NCBI RefSeq assembly: GCF_963668515.1 | Contig: NZ_OY764866.1 | Location: forward strand, 682,001-746,000 | Direction: 5' to 3' | DNA: 64,000 bases | Source: an uncultured Ilyobacter sp. | Lineage (GTDB): Bacteria; Fusobacteriota; Fusobacteriia; Fusobacteriales; Fusobacteriaceae | In this document: positions 17,318 through 25,633 of the stretch, piece by piece | Layout: every line of letters begins with the position of its first letter | Position numbering within the stretch: position 1 is the stretch's first letter | The notes under the pieces: model-generated | Databases searched by the model: none | What the model was told of the DNA's origin: nothing | Seen by the model: only the letters and a program-made list of their open reading frames with translations | Position numbers and translations under genes: made by a program

Positions 17318-17947
17318 AATTAACCCAAGTTGCTACTTAAAAAAAATTATTATAAATTACTGAATTTATCTTAATATCAGAATCAAAAGATTTTGTCACG
17401 AATGGACACTAATAAAAGATAGGCAAATTAGCACGAATAAGGACAAAAGCTTTTGGTCACAGAGAAAAGAAGAGAGTATCACGGAGGAGAGCGATATTAA
17501 AGTCAAAAGATTTTATCACGAATGAACACCAATAAAAGATAGGGAAATTAACACGAATAATAAAAAAACCTTTTGGTTACAGAGAACGCAGAGAAAAAGA
17601 GGGAGTTTCATAGAGTGAAAATAAAAATCTTTTAATTTTCAGACTGCTTTCCCCTTTAAAAAATGCCGTTAAGAAATCATCTTGTGAAATCCACTTTCAT
17701 TGAAATAAGGAGGTTTACCGACTATATTTCAATAGAAAGTTAGTTCAGAAGTGATTTGACTTAGAAAATAATGAGTGGAACGAGTATATTTTCTAGTTCT
17801 TGTAAAATTTATTTTTACAAGTTTCATTAATTTTAATTAGGGGTGCCTTTTCTTTGGTTACTTTCTTTGGGCAAGAAAAGAAAGTAACATAGGTTTTCGG
17901 ATAAATTCAATACTTTAATTTAATAAAGGTAGCAACTTAGGTTAATT
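17318..17947. repeat. dispersed TIR element, copy A (630 bp, complete)
   Basis: Bounded by inverted termini of consensus AATTAACYYAAGTTGCTAC. The left half contains motif blocks AAAAGATTTTGTCACGAATG, AATAAAAGATAGG, ACACGAATAA, ACAAAAGCTTTTGGTCACAGAG and CAGAGAAAAA. In this copy that block set is present twice in tandem (from about 17381 and about 17501). The right half carries a hairpin GTTACTTTCTT/AAGAAAGTAAC (about 17857-17887). No plausible gene is inside. Related copies are at 36000, 54160 and 61458. Confidence 0.85.
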
Positions 17948-18103
17948 ATGGAAACTAGAAGGATTTTGAAATTTTTTATAAGTTTTTTTAAGTGAAAAAC
18001 GTTTATATTTACTATATCTATTTTTAAGTTCTTATCAGCGGTCTCCCTTGTAAATATATGGAATTTAATTTTAAAGACCCTTAAATTCGAAATGAAAGCT
18101 TCG

Positions 18104-18148
18104 TATAAGTTGACATTGAAAGAGCCCTCATATTATAAGTTGACATTG
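18104..18148. repeat. paired direct repeats upstream of the recombinase
   Basis: TATAAGTTGACATTG occurs at 18104-18118 and again at 18134-18148, exactly 30 bases apart (about three helical turns). They sit between repeat copy A and the recombinase promoter. They could be arm-type recombinase sites or duplicated -35 regions. The rest of 17948-18208 shows nothing recognisable. Confidence 0.55.
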
Positions 18149-18208
18149 GTAAGGCGTAGATTCTAAACCACTCTCAAACCCCAGTAAAATCAAAGGATAA
18201 GAGTTTTT

Positions 18209-18257
18209 AGTCAACAAATAGTTATTTGTTGACTTTGGAGGGATCCCAGGTTATAAT
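18209..18257 (+). promoter_or_regulatory. recombinase promoter overlapped by a 26-bp dyad
   Basis: TTGACT (18229-18234), a 17-base spacer and TATAAT (18252-18257) make a near-consensus promoter. The -35 is the right end of a perfect dyad AGTCAACAAATA-GT-TATTTGTTGACT (18209-18234). The dyad could be an operator or the recombinase core site. Confidence 0.8.
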
Positions 18258-18285
18258 TTATCATAATGTTTAGGAGGGGATCATC

Positions 18286-18993
18286 TTGGAATTGGAACTA
18301 CAGATCATACAGCTAGAAGAGGAGCTGAATAAAAATCGCAGCAATATCGTAATCTATACCCTTTTAGAAGACAAAATAAAGCAACTGAAAGAAGAGTTGA
18401 AAAAAAGCAGAAGGAAAAAAAAGAGAACTGCCAACAGAGATATTAAGTATCTTCGTCATGAGGAGTTTAAGCATCTCATAAAAACTATAGAGGATAATGG
18501 AGATTATTTCTGGATGAGAGACAAGCTTCTTTTTTTGATAGCCTTTGAATGCGGTCTCCGTGCATCTGAGGTGGGAAGCATAAAAAAGGAGGACTTCTTC
18601 GCCGACAAAAGAGAGATGTTCTGCAGGCGACTCAAGGGAAGCCGGAATAACACCGTGAAGCTCACACAGGACACCTCTATACTCCTGGAAACCTTCATGG
18701 AAAGACACCCTAACGACTCCCCCTATATTTTTCTCAGCAGAAAAAAATCCCCTATCACCAAATTCACCCTCAACAAAATTTGTAAAAAGTATTTCAAGTC
18801 AGCCTCCCTCCCTATGGAAAAAGCCCATTTTCACACGATAAAACATACTTCAGGGGTACATATGGCAGAGGAAGGACTTGATATCAAAGAGGTTCAGTAC
18901 ATACTTGGACACAGAAACGTGGATAATACCATGATCTATTTTGACTTTACAACAAAACAGCAGGAATCCTTGTACAGTAAACTGGGAAGATAA
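18286..18993 (+). CDS. tyrosine recombinase lacking a recognisable core-binding domain
   Basis: 235 residues. A charged coiled-coil segment (1-47, LQIIQLEEELNKN...KIKQLKEELKKSRRKKKR) replaces the usual SAM-like core-binding domain. The catalytic domain has Arg92 (CGLRASEVG), Lys117, H183-T-I-K186, His209 (LGHRNVDNT) and nucleophile Tyr218. The second catalytic Arg of HxxR is Lys here, a variant also seen in some integrase relatives. TTG start at 18286 with AGGAGGGG six bases upstream. No other phage or transposon genes are adjacent; repeat copy A lies 340 bases upstream. Confidence 0.88.
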   Translation: MELELQIIQLEEELNKNRSNIVIYTLLEDKIKQLKEELKKSRRKKKRTANRDIKYLRHEEFKHLIKTIEDNGDYFWMRDKLLFLIAFECGLRASEVGSIKKEDFFADKREMFCRRLKGSRNNTVKLTQDTSILLETFMERHPNDSPYIFLSRKKSPITKFTLNKICKKYFKSASLPMEKAHFHTIKHTSGVHMAEEGLDIKEVQYILGHRNVDNTMIYFDFTTKQQESLYSKLGR

Positions 18994-19039
18994 TTTCTGT
19001 ATTTTTTTATATAGGTCTTTTTATGAGAACTTATTTAAA

Positions 19040-19059
19040 AAGTCCCCGTTAGGGGACTT
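19040..19059. terminator. bidirectional terminator-like hairpin
   Basis: AAGTCCCC/GGGGACTT stem with loop GTTA between the convergent recombinase and esterase genes. It overlaps the esterase stop codon by two bases. The T tail is weak on the plus strand. Confidence 0.65.
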
Positions 19060-19933
19060 AAATATCTCCATCTATAATTTTTTTAAAATATTTCCATATT
19101 ATCTCTGTAGAGTTGAAATTAGCGACTTCACCTAGAATTGGAGGCCAGCTTGTTTTTGGATGGGGGATGGTATGTCCTCCTTTTTTCACCTCTATAAGGA
19201 TATTCTTCTTATCTCTATAGAGGAGATATTCTCCAAAATCTTTTCCTAGAGGTATTTTTGAAATCCCCGCTATTTTCAGGAAGGTGTCATAGCAGGAGTA
19301 AACTACACCGTTACTTTTTCCTGCAGAGTTTAGATCTCCTCCATCAAAGGGAACAACCCTGTCTCCTCTGCAGTTTATGAGAAGTATAGGGGTAGTTGAA
19401 CTGCCCAATTGAAAATTTAAAAAGTTTTCATGGGGAAGATGGGAGCAGCAGAGAGCCATTCCCCTGAATATAGGTTGTTTCTCTGCAGCCAGTCGAAACC
19501 CTAGCATTCCACCATTTGAAAATCCATTGAAAAAGATATCCCTTCTGCTAGCCCCATAGACAGTAGCCATATAGTGAACAATTCTCTTTAGAAATTCTCC
19601 CTCATCCAAGTCCAGATTTTTAGCAGGATGCGAAAAAGATATTCTTCCATCAAACCAGTATGAACTGAATGAATCAGGGTATGCTACGATAAACCCCAAC
19701 TCATCTGCAAGTTTTTCAAAATCAAATCCGGTAGCCCTTCTCATGATCTCGTGATTCCAATAGGCTCCGTGGCAAGCCATAATCACCGGGCAATTTTGCT
19801 TTATATTAGCTGGAGTATAATATGCAAAGGTACGCTCCACCCCTTGGACATTGATATTTCTCACTTTTATTCTATGATCTTCCACTCCCTTTACTTCAAG
19901 CTTAGAGATAGGAATTTTTATTTTTAGATGCAC
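19058..19933 (-). CDS. PHB-depolymerase-like (LpqC-type) esterase
   Basis: 291 residues, no signal peptide. VIMACHGAYWNH is the oxyanion region, FFNGFSNGGMLGFRLA holds the nucleophile Ser, INCRGDRVVPFDGG the Asp, and KKGGHTIPHP the His. This is the layout of the poly(3-hydroxybutyrate) depolymerase/LpqC esterase family, which also includes feruloyl and other carbohydrate esterases. GTG start at 19933 begins on the base right after the TAG of the preceding SRA-like gene, with its ribosome site AGGTGG inside that gene, so the pair is translationally coupled. The absence of a signal peptide argues for an intracellular substrate. Confidence 0.82.
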   Translation of the reverse strand: MHLKIKIPISKLEVKGVEDHRIKVRNINVQGVERTFAYYTPANIKQNCPVIMACHGAYWNHEIMRRATGFDFEKLADELGFIVAYPDSFSSYWFDGRISFSHPAKNLDLDEGEFLKRIVHYMATVYGASRRDIFFNGFSNGGMLGFRLAAEKQPIFRGMALCCSHLPHENFLNFQLGSSTTPILLINCRGDRVVPFDGGDLNSAGKSNGVVYSCYDTFLKIAGISKIPLGKDFGEYLLYRDKKNILIEVKKGGHTIPHPKTSWPPILGEVANFNSTEIIWKYFKKIIDGDI

Positions 19934-20350
19934 CTAAACCACCTGCTCAATATTTTTTAAGGGGAAAATTAAAACGTCACGGATGTTTCCGTTCTTATCT
20001 GGCTGTTCCTCTATAAAGGGAACATCAGTTAGCTCCACCTCTCCACAGTAGGTATAGACTTTCTCTTCATACATTTCAAATAAATGAAGATGAAAATCAT
20101 TTTCCTTGGCTTCTACAATGGCTTTATTCTGTCTTTTAAGCTCCTGATTTCCAACTTTTCCCATTCCGGTAAAATAAAGTATGTTATTTTCTTTTCTGTG
20201 TTTATATAGACAGTCTGTAAATTTAGCTATAAGAACTACAGTTTTAGTTTTATTGCTTTTTCTTATACCTCCTTGATTTGTACACTGAAAAAGTAACGCT
20301 ATATCTTTGTTCCCTATTTTGTCATCTAATTTTAAACTTTTATAATTCAT
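19934..20350 (-). CDS. stand-alone SRA-like domain protein (ScoMcrA-type)
   Basis: 138 residues. The pattern CTNQGGIRKSNKTKTVVLIAKFT...NNILYFTGMGKVGNQELKRQNKAI...HLHLFEMYEEKVYTYCGEVEL...QPDKNGNIRDVLIFPL resembles the modified-base-reading SRA-like domain at the end of ScoMcrA-type HNH nucleases and of DUF3427 helicases. Here it has no nuclease domain and is the whole protein. ATG 20350 follows AGGGAG; the upstream ATG at 20365 precedes that site. It is coupled to the esterase gene (TAG directly followed by GTG). Family recognition is from motif memory and should be confirmed by profile search. Confidence 0.6.
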   Translation of the reverse strand: MNYKSLKLDDKIGNKDIALLFQCTNQGGIRKSNKTKTVVLIAKFTDCLYKHRKENNILYFTGMGKVGNQELKRQNKAIVEAKENDFHLHLFEMYEEKVYTYCGEVELTDVPFIEEQPDKNGNIRDVLIFPLKNIEQVV

Positions 20351-20391
20351 AAATAGCTCCCTCATATACTTTTATACCTGCAAATTTATAA

Positions 20392-20414
20392 AAAAAAGGC
20401 TATTACAAGCCTTT
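20392..20414 (-). terminator. intrinsic terminator
   Basis: AAAGGCT/AGCCTTT stem with a long T run on the minus strand, starting at the stop codon of the cNMP-binding gene. Confidence 0.85.
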
Positions 20415-20880
20415 ATTTACACATGTATTCCATTAAAGACTTGTCCGACTTAGCCAGCCTTCTGCAAGCCTCTCTCGCCATATTCAGTATAAGAATATTA
20501 AATATTTTCATATCCTTATGAGAAAATTTGTGTAGTTGATTTTTTGGTATTTCAATAAATTCCGTCTCTTCCACAGTTTTTACAGAGGCCATATTGGGGA
20601 AAATACCAAGTATTTCAACTTCACCAAAACATTCGCCCTCCCCCATAAACATCATAGGGTAAATTTTATTATTGGATTCTTCGTAGACTTCTACTCTACC
20701 CTTTAACACGACATATATGCTTTTAGGAGACATCCCTTGAAGCATCACATTTTCATCGCTTGCCACTACCAGATACTTTGACTGATCAAGTATTTTACCT
20801 GCCTGCTCAGCATTTAATCCACCAAAAATTGAGATTTTGTCAATCATCTGAAGTATCTCTGCTTTTTTATCTTCACTCAT
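20413..20880 (-). CDS. cyclic-nucleotide-binding domain protein without HTH
   Basis: 155 residues: one cNMP-binding beta-barrel. SKYLVVASDENVMLQGMSPKSIYVVLKGRVEVYEE forms the front strands and GEGECFGEVEILGIFPNMASVKTVEETEFIEIPKNQLHKF the phosphate-binding cassette. The FGEVEILG..PNMASV loop lacks the Arg-(S/T)-A of true cAMP binders, so ligand binding may be lost or altered. It ends in a short helical tail and has no DNA-binding domain. GGAGGG precedes the ATG. Monocistronic; partner unknown. Confidence 0.85.
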   Translation of the reverse strand: MSEDKKAEILQMIDKISIFGGLNAEQAGKILDQSKYLVVASDENVMLQGMSPKSIYVVLKGRVEVYEESNNKIYPMMFMGEGECFGEVEILGIFPNMASVKTVEETEFIEIPKNQLHKFSHKDMKIFNILILNMAREACRRLAKSDKSLMEYMCK

Positions 20881-21024
20881 TCATTAATCCCTCCAGCTCT
20901 TCTTAGGAGTATTTTTATTTTTCTCAGATTAAAAATTATTTTGAACCTATATAGTATATAACTTATAAAGTCAAAGAAGTCAATATTTGTGTTAAGAACT
21001 CTATTTTCTTTGTAAAGTGTAATT

Positions 21025-21747
21025 TTATTTTATGATCAATAGCTGAGCAACCTTACTTATAAGCTCATTTACTATGGGAATAAAATATAATACAGGTACT
21101 AAAAGGGCAGGAAGAAGATTTAGTGTTTTTATTTTAGTGATTTTTAAAATATTCATCCCTGTGCTGAGTATAAGAATACCTCCGATGATAGATATTTCAC
21201 CCATTATTTCAGGAGTTGCATAGGGGCCCAGAAGACCGGCACTTAGATATATACTCCCCTGCCACACAAAAAGTATTGCTCCAGATAAAATTATACCTAT
21301 TCCAAAAGTTGAAGCCAATATCATGGATGTAAAGCCGTCTAAGATGGCATTTGTAAAAAGTAAAGTATTATCGTTATTGAGGGAGCTTTCTATAGGTCCA
21401 AGTATAGAAAGAGTTCCTATACAAAAGAGTAATACCGCTGTAACCAACCCTTCTATCAAGGATTTTTTTCCCTCCCCCCTATACTTCTCACCCAAGTTAT
21501 TTACCTTTTTGTCAAGATCCAGCCATTCTCCTATAAAAGCCCCTAAAACCATGCTGGCAACAAAAAGAAGGGGGTAGGAACTTTTAGTTAGATTTTTGAC
21601 AATCCATGTCATTCCAAGAGAAATAGCCACCAGACCCACTCCCTGGAGCATTCTCTCTTGATAACGTTCCTCTATATTTTTTTGAGCCATGGAACCCACT
21701 ATACTTCCCATTATAATTGTTCCTGTGTTTACCAAAGTTCCTATCAT
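21025..21747 (-). CDS. DUF554 family membrane protein
   Basis: 240 residues with about seven membrane helices. It starts MIGTLVNTGTIIMGSIVGSM and contains ASMVLGAFIGEWLDLDKKV and LLFTNAILDGFTSMILASTFGIGI, characteristic of the DUF554 (YdfK-like) family, presumed transporters. GGAGG-type site before the ATG. Probably in its own unit. The substrate is unknown. Confidence 0.88.
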   Translation of the reverse strand: MIGTLVNTGTIIMGSIVGSMAQKNIEERYQERMLQGVGLVAISLGMTWIVKNLTKSSYPLLFVASMVLGAFIGEWLDLDKKVNNLGEKYRGEGKKSLIEGLVTAVLLFCIGTLSILGPIESSLNNDNTLLFTNAILDGFTSMILASTFGIGIILSGAILFVWQGSIYLSAGLLGPYATPEIMGEISIIGGILILSTGMNILKITKIKTLNLLPALLVPVLYFIPIVNELISKVAQLLIIK

Positions 21748-21841
21748 TTTTTCCTCCGATTTTTATGGCAAATAGCATTTTAGGTATATTCATTTATAAT
21801 GCAACAATGCCATTTAGCAAAAACTCTGTAATCATATTTAT

Positions 21842-22102
21842 CTATTTTTGTCCAAACACTTCCTTTAATTTAAAGACAAGAATCACCGAAGAAAGTATGA
21901 GAGTTATCAGGTTGGCAAATATTATGGGCATGTCCCCTGTATAGAGGCCATAAACAAGCCAAAAGACCACTCCCAAAACGAACATCATATACATTTCTAA
22001 AGAGATACTCTTAGTTTCCCTTGATTTTATTGTCTTTATTGTCTGAGGCAAAAAAGAAAGAGTTGTAAGTGATACCGCTATAAATCCAACATATTCCATC
22101 AT
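21842..22102 (-). CDS. SemiSWEET-type small transporter
   Basis: 86 residues, three helices. LTTLSFLPQTIKTIKSRETKSISLEMYMMFVLGVVFWLVYGLYTGDMPIIFANLITLILSSVILVFK matches bacterial SemiSWEETs with the PQ motif in helix 1 and an Asn in helix 3. Such proteins dimerise and facilitate sugar diffusion. Two adjacent ATG codons (22102 and 22099) are equally possible starts; the ribosome site is weak. Confidence 0.88.
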   Translation of the reverse strand: MMEYVGFIAVSLTTLSFLPQTIKTIKSRETKSISLEMYMMFVLGVVFWLVYGLYTGDMPIIFANLITLILSSVILVFKLKEVFGQK

Positions 22103-22303
22103 GTTTTATTTCTTCATGCACCAATATTTTGAAAAAATCTAAAACCTCTACTGAAAATATAACACAGAGTGACGGATATGTACAATAACAAAATATATAT
22201 TTCTTCTAAAAACCCCTATTTCCCTGATTCTAGGACATTAAAATTGAAACTTTTTTAAACTTTTCCTTGTACTATTTATTTTAAAGTATTAGACTAAGGT
22301 GTG

Positions 22304-22318
22304 TTAACTTTAAGTTAA
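22304..22318. promoter_or_regulatory. 15-base palindrome upstream of the hydrogenase gene
   Basis: Perfect dyad TTAACTT-T-AAGTTAA, 71 bases before the hydrogenase start. A similar TTTAAC-TTGT-GTTAAA dyad is at 24309. The protein bound is unknown. The half-sites face the opposite way to the Rex GTTAA...TTAAC pattern. Confidence 0.45.
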
Positions 22319-22389
22319 ATATTTGTAAAATTGAAAAACATAAAACCTAGGTTTATTTTTATATCTTGTAAGAGACCAGGAGGGAAAAA

Positions 22390-23790
22390 TTGGAAAACAG
22401 GATTATGTCTAATGATAAAATTGACGGTGAGTTTATTTCCTTAGAAACTTCAGAAAACAGAATGATCGACAAATCTTTTTATACATTTTCAAGAGACACC
22501 AACAAGTGTGTCAGATGTTATAACTGTGTAAAAGTCTGCAGTGATATGCAGGGGATTTCTGTTTTTCAAGTTCAGGAAGATGGCACAGTGGGAATAAAAG
22601 AAAAGAATATGGCTGCTACCCTTTGCATCTCTTGTGGTCAGTGTATAAAAGTATGTCCCACAGGGGCATTAAAGGAAAAAAGTAATATAAGCTTATTAAA
22701 AAAACAGCTTAATAATCCAGATAAGCATGTGATCGCCCAGCTTTCCCCATCATTTAAACACACTATTGGGGAAGAATTTGGAATAACTTCAGGAACGGAT
22801 ACAAGTCCTAAAATTATAGCCGCATTAAAAGAAATAGGATTTTCAAAGGTATTTTCTACAGGATTTGCTTCTGATGTAAATATTGTAGAAACCAGTGCAG
22901 ACTTAAAAAAACGTTTAGATGAAAATGGACCTTTTCCAGTATTCACATCTACATGCACAGGTTGGATAAACTATGCAGAAAAATTTTGCCCTGAATTTTT
23001 AGGTCTTTTATCCCCGTGTAAGTCGCCACAGCAGATTTTAGGGTCCCTTTCTAAGAGTTATTATGAAGAGTCAATAGATATCTCTAGAGAAAATATATTT
23101 TCAGTAGCTTTAATGCCGTGTATAGCAAAAAAAGATGAGGCCAATCGGTTTGACATGAAAGATGAATATGGGAATAAAGATGTGGACCTTGTACTTACAG
23201 TAAAAGAGGTGGCCTCACTTCTAAAGAAAAAGGGTATAGATCTAAATAATTACGATAAAATAGGAACCTTTGACAAACCTATGCAGTCTGGCACAGGGTC
23301 TTCGAGAATCAAAGCTGTAACTGGCGGACTTGCTGAAGCAATGCTGAGAAATATGGCTCATATGATGGGTGAAGATCCATTTTCCATTGATTTGAAAAGA
23401 CTTAGAGGAATGGATGGTATTAAAATAACCTCTGTTGAATTAGAAGGAAAAAAGCTAAATATTGCCGTAGTAAACGGAATAAAAAATGTACCTGTTATTC
23501 TTGATATGATAAAGGATGGAATAACAGAGTTTCACTTGGTAGAAGTCATGGCTTGTCCCGGTGGTTGTGTGGGTGGAGGCGGGATACCTCTATCTAAAGA
23601 CCCTGACATAATACAAAAAAGAGCTGAGAAAATTTATTCCTATGATCTTTCCAGTGAAGTCAGATGCTCCTGGGAAAATCCTGACGTAAAGACTTTATAT
23701 TCAGAATATCTGAAAGAGCCCCTAGGAGAAGAAAGTCAGCGTCTATTTCATTTCCACTATAAGAATAGAAGAACAAAAAGAATTTTTTGA
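22390..23790 (+). CDS. [FeFe]-hydrogenase, monomeric, with non-canonical active-site surroundings
   Basis: 466 residues. Two N-terminal [4Fe-4S] motifs (CVRCYNCVKVC, 40-50; CISCGQCIKVCP, 79-90) precede the H-cluster domain. L1 is TSTCTGW (186-192) in place of TSCCPxW: cluster ligand Cys189 is kept, but the preceding proton-relay Cys is Thr188. L2 is MPCIAKKDE (242-250) and L3 is EVMACPGGCVGGGGIP (about 385-400), both normal. The helix bearing the relay Glu reads IVETSADL against the usual IMEEGTEL, so the second Glu is also gone. TTG start with GGAGGG five bases away. It might be a sensory or low-activity enzyme, not the main H2 producer. No maturases nearby. Confidence 0.92.
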   Translation: MENRIMSNDKIDGEFISLETSENRMIDKSFYTFSRDTNKCVRCYNCVKVCSDMQGISVFQVQEDGTVGIKEKNMAATLCISCGQCIKVCPTGALKEKSNISLLKKQLNNPDKHVIAQLSPSFKHTIGEEFGITSGTDTSPKIIAALKEIGFSKVFSTGFASDVNIVETSADLKKRLDENGPFPVFTSTCTGWINYAEKFCPEFLGLLSPCKSPQQILGSLSKSYYEESIDISRENIFSVALMPCIAKKDEANRFDMKDEYGNKDVDLVLTVKEVASLLKKKGIDLNNYDKIGTFDKPMQSGTGSSRIKAVTGGLAEAMLRNMAHMMGEDPFSIDLKRLRGMDGIKITSVELEGKKLNIAVVNGIKNVPVILDMIKDGITEFHLVEVMACPGGCVGGGGIPLSKDPDIIQKRAEKIYSYDLSSEVRCSWENPDVKTLYSEYLKEPLGEESQRLFHFHYKNRRTKRIF

Positions 23791-23799
23791 TCAAAATAT

Positions 23800-23842
23800 G
23801 TAACAAAAGCCCCTAGAGAATATTTCAAGGGGCTTTTGTTAC
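23800..23842. terminator. terminator hairpin after the hydrogenase
   Basis: 14-bp perfect stem GTAACAAAAGCCCC/GGGGCTTTTGTTAC, 15-base loop. The T-rich 3' arm serves as the tail. Confidence 0.75.
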
Positions 23843-23859
23843 AAAAATCTACTAAAATA

Positions 23860-23880
23860 AAAAACCTGCCCTAAGGCAGG
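23860..23880 (-). terminator. terminator of the cold shock gene
   Basis: CCTGCC/GGCAGG stem, 4-base loop, followed on the minus strand by TTTTTTATTTT. Confidence 0.9.
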
Positions 23881-23897
23881 AATTCAAATCAATTTAA

Positions 23898-24252
<355 letters not shown>

Positions 24253-24308
24253 TATTTTAAAATATAAAAATAACTTATTATTTTTCTTTCCTCTCAAGTG
24301 TAGAGCCC

Positions 24309-24345
24309 AATTTAACTTGTGTTAAATTCAATTTTAAGATATAAT
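24309..24345 (+). promoter_or_regulatory. promoter with overlapping dyad
   Basis: Dyad AATTTAAC-TTGT-GTTAAATT (24309-24328) overlaps the -35 TTGTGT (24317-24322). TATAAT (24340-24345) follows after 17 bases. It drives the 60-aa membrane protein gene. Possible repressor site. Confidence 0.6.
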
Positions 24346-24385
24346 TTAATAAAGAAGTATATATCTTAAAACGGAGGTAATTAAT

Positions 24386-24568
24386 ATGACAGACAACATG
24401 TTTCCTTTTCTAATACCCCTCTTGATAATTTTTTTAATTTTTCTTGTTGTGAGGTCATTTTGGTTATGGTACTGGAATATAAGCAAAAGAGTCTCCAATC
24501 AAGAAGAGATCATAAAATTACTCTCAGAAAATAATAGGCTTTTAAGGGAATTTTTATCCAAAAGATAA
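24386..24568 (+). CDS. small single-pass membrane protein with cytoplasmic helix, 60 aa
   Basis: One strong hydrophobic segment (FPFLIPLLIIFLIFLVV) is followed by WLWYWNISKRVSNQEEIIKLLSENNRLLREFLSKR, a heptad-like amphipathic helix that could form a coiled coil. ACGGAGG precedes the ATG, and a promoter with a dyad lies upstream. The layout resembles small membrane proteins of unknown function common in anaerobes; no specific family recognised. Confidence 0.7.
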   Translation: MTDNMFPFLIPLLIIFLIFLVVRSFWLWYWNISKRVSNQEEIIKLLSENNRLLREFLSKR

Positions 24569-24724
24569 TAAATCTTTATATGAAATTGACAAGAATAGTT
24601 CTAGATGTGTGAGCTTACTTTGTTAATAAAGATTTTATTCATTGAGTGTTTTATATTGATCCTTGCCTAAATTTAGATTATATAGTAAAATATCTCTTAT
24701 AAAATTTAAAAGGATGTATGTTTA

Positions 24725-25600
24725 ATGAAGTATAAGACAAAAGCTATTTTATTTATGATATTTTCTGGATTTGCATTTGGGCTCATGGGGGCTACGGTGA
24801 AACTTTCAGGGGATATTCCTGTGTTTGAAAAAGTTTTTTTTAGAAATTTTGTAAGCTTATTAGTTGCATTTTATATGATAAAAAAATCTAAAGTCAGTAT
24901 CTTTGGAAAAATGGAAAATCAAAAATTTTTAATGCTAAGATCCATAATGGGACTTTTAGGAGTCTTTGCAAATTTTTATGCTATAAACCACCTTGTATTA
25001 GCTGATTCTACCATGTTAAATAAACTTTCTCCATTTTTTGTTACAATCTTTGCCTTTATATTCCTTAAAGAAAGGCTGTCAAAGATTCAGATACCAGCAT
25101 TGATTTTTGCATTTTCTGGGGCTCTTCTTATAATCAAGCCACAGTTTAGCTTAGAAGTCCTTCCTGCTCTTTCAGGGGCCTTTTCAGGAATGTGTGCAGG
25201 AGCCGCTTATACAGTAATAAGATATTTAAAGGGTAAAGAGGAACCAGCAACGATTATATTTTACTTTTCCCTTGTTTCAGTAATTGGAACTATCCCATTT
25301 TTACTTTTCAATTTCCAGGTTCCTTCAAAATATCAATTGTTGTATCTTTTGGGAACAGGTGTATTTGCAGCCTTAGGACAGTTTATGATAACCTTAGCTT
25401 ACAAATACGCCCCGGCATCAGAAGTCTCAATCTATAATTATTTTAGTGTGATCTCTTCTGGGATTATCGGATTTATTTTGTGGGGTGAGATACCCGATTT
25501 AAAGAGTATATCAGGTGCTGCAATTATTACCCTTGTCGCAGTTGTCTCATATTTTTATATAAAAAAAGAGGAGAGCCAAGTCCTAAAAACCTCTGTGTAG
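24725..25600 (+). CDS. DMT superfamily (EamA) transporter
   Basis: 291 residues, ten helices in two EamA repeats. The first ends ADSTMLNKLSPFFVTIFAFIFLKERLSKIQIPALIFAFSGALLIIKP; the second ends YAPASEVSIYNYFSVISSGIIGFILWGEIPDLKSISGAAIITLVAVVSYF. This is the metabolite exporter/uptake type. AAAGGATG lies upstream of the ATG. Substrate unknown; amino acid or SAM-related compounds are possible because a methionine operon is nearby. Confidence 0.88.
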   Translation: MKYKTKAILFMIFSGFAFGLMGATVKLSGDIPVFEKVFFRNFVSLLVAFYMIKKSKVSIFGKMENQKFLMLRSIMGLLGVFANFYAINHLVLADSTMLNKLSPFFVTIFAFIFLKERLSKIQIPALIFAFSGALLIIKPQFSLEVLPALSGAFSGMCAGAAYTVIRYLKGKEEPATIIFYFSLVSVIGTIPFLLFNFQVPSKYQLLYLLGTGVFAALGQFMITLAYKYAPASEVSIYNYFSVISSGIIGFILWGEIPDLKSISGAAIITLVAVVSYFYIKKEESQVLKTSV

Positions 25601-25620
25601 GATGGACTGCTCTCCATTTT
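25572..25620 (+). terminator. terminator overlapping the end of the DMT gene
   Basis: Two-part stem GGAGAGC...GCTCTCC with inner AGTCC/GGACT, then ATTTTAATATTT. It includes the stop codon. Confidence 0.6.
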
Positions 25621-25633
25621 AATATTTAAATAT

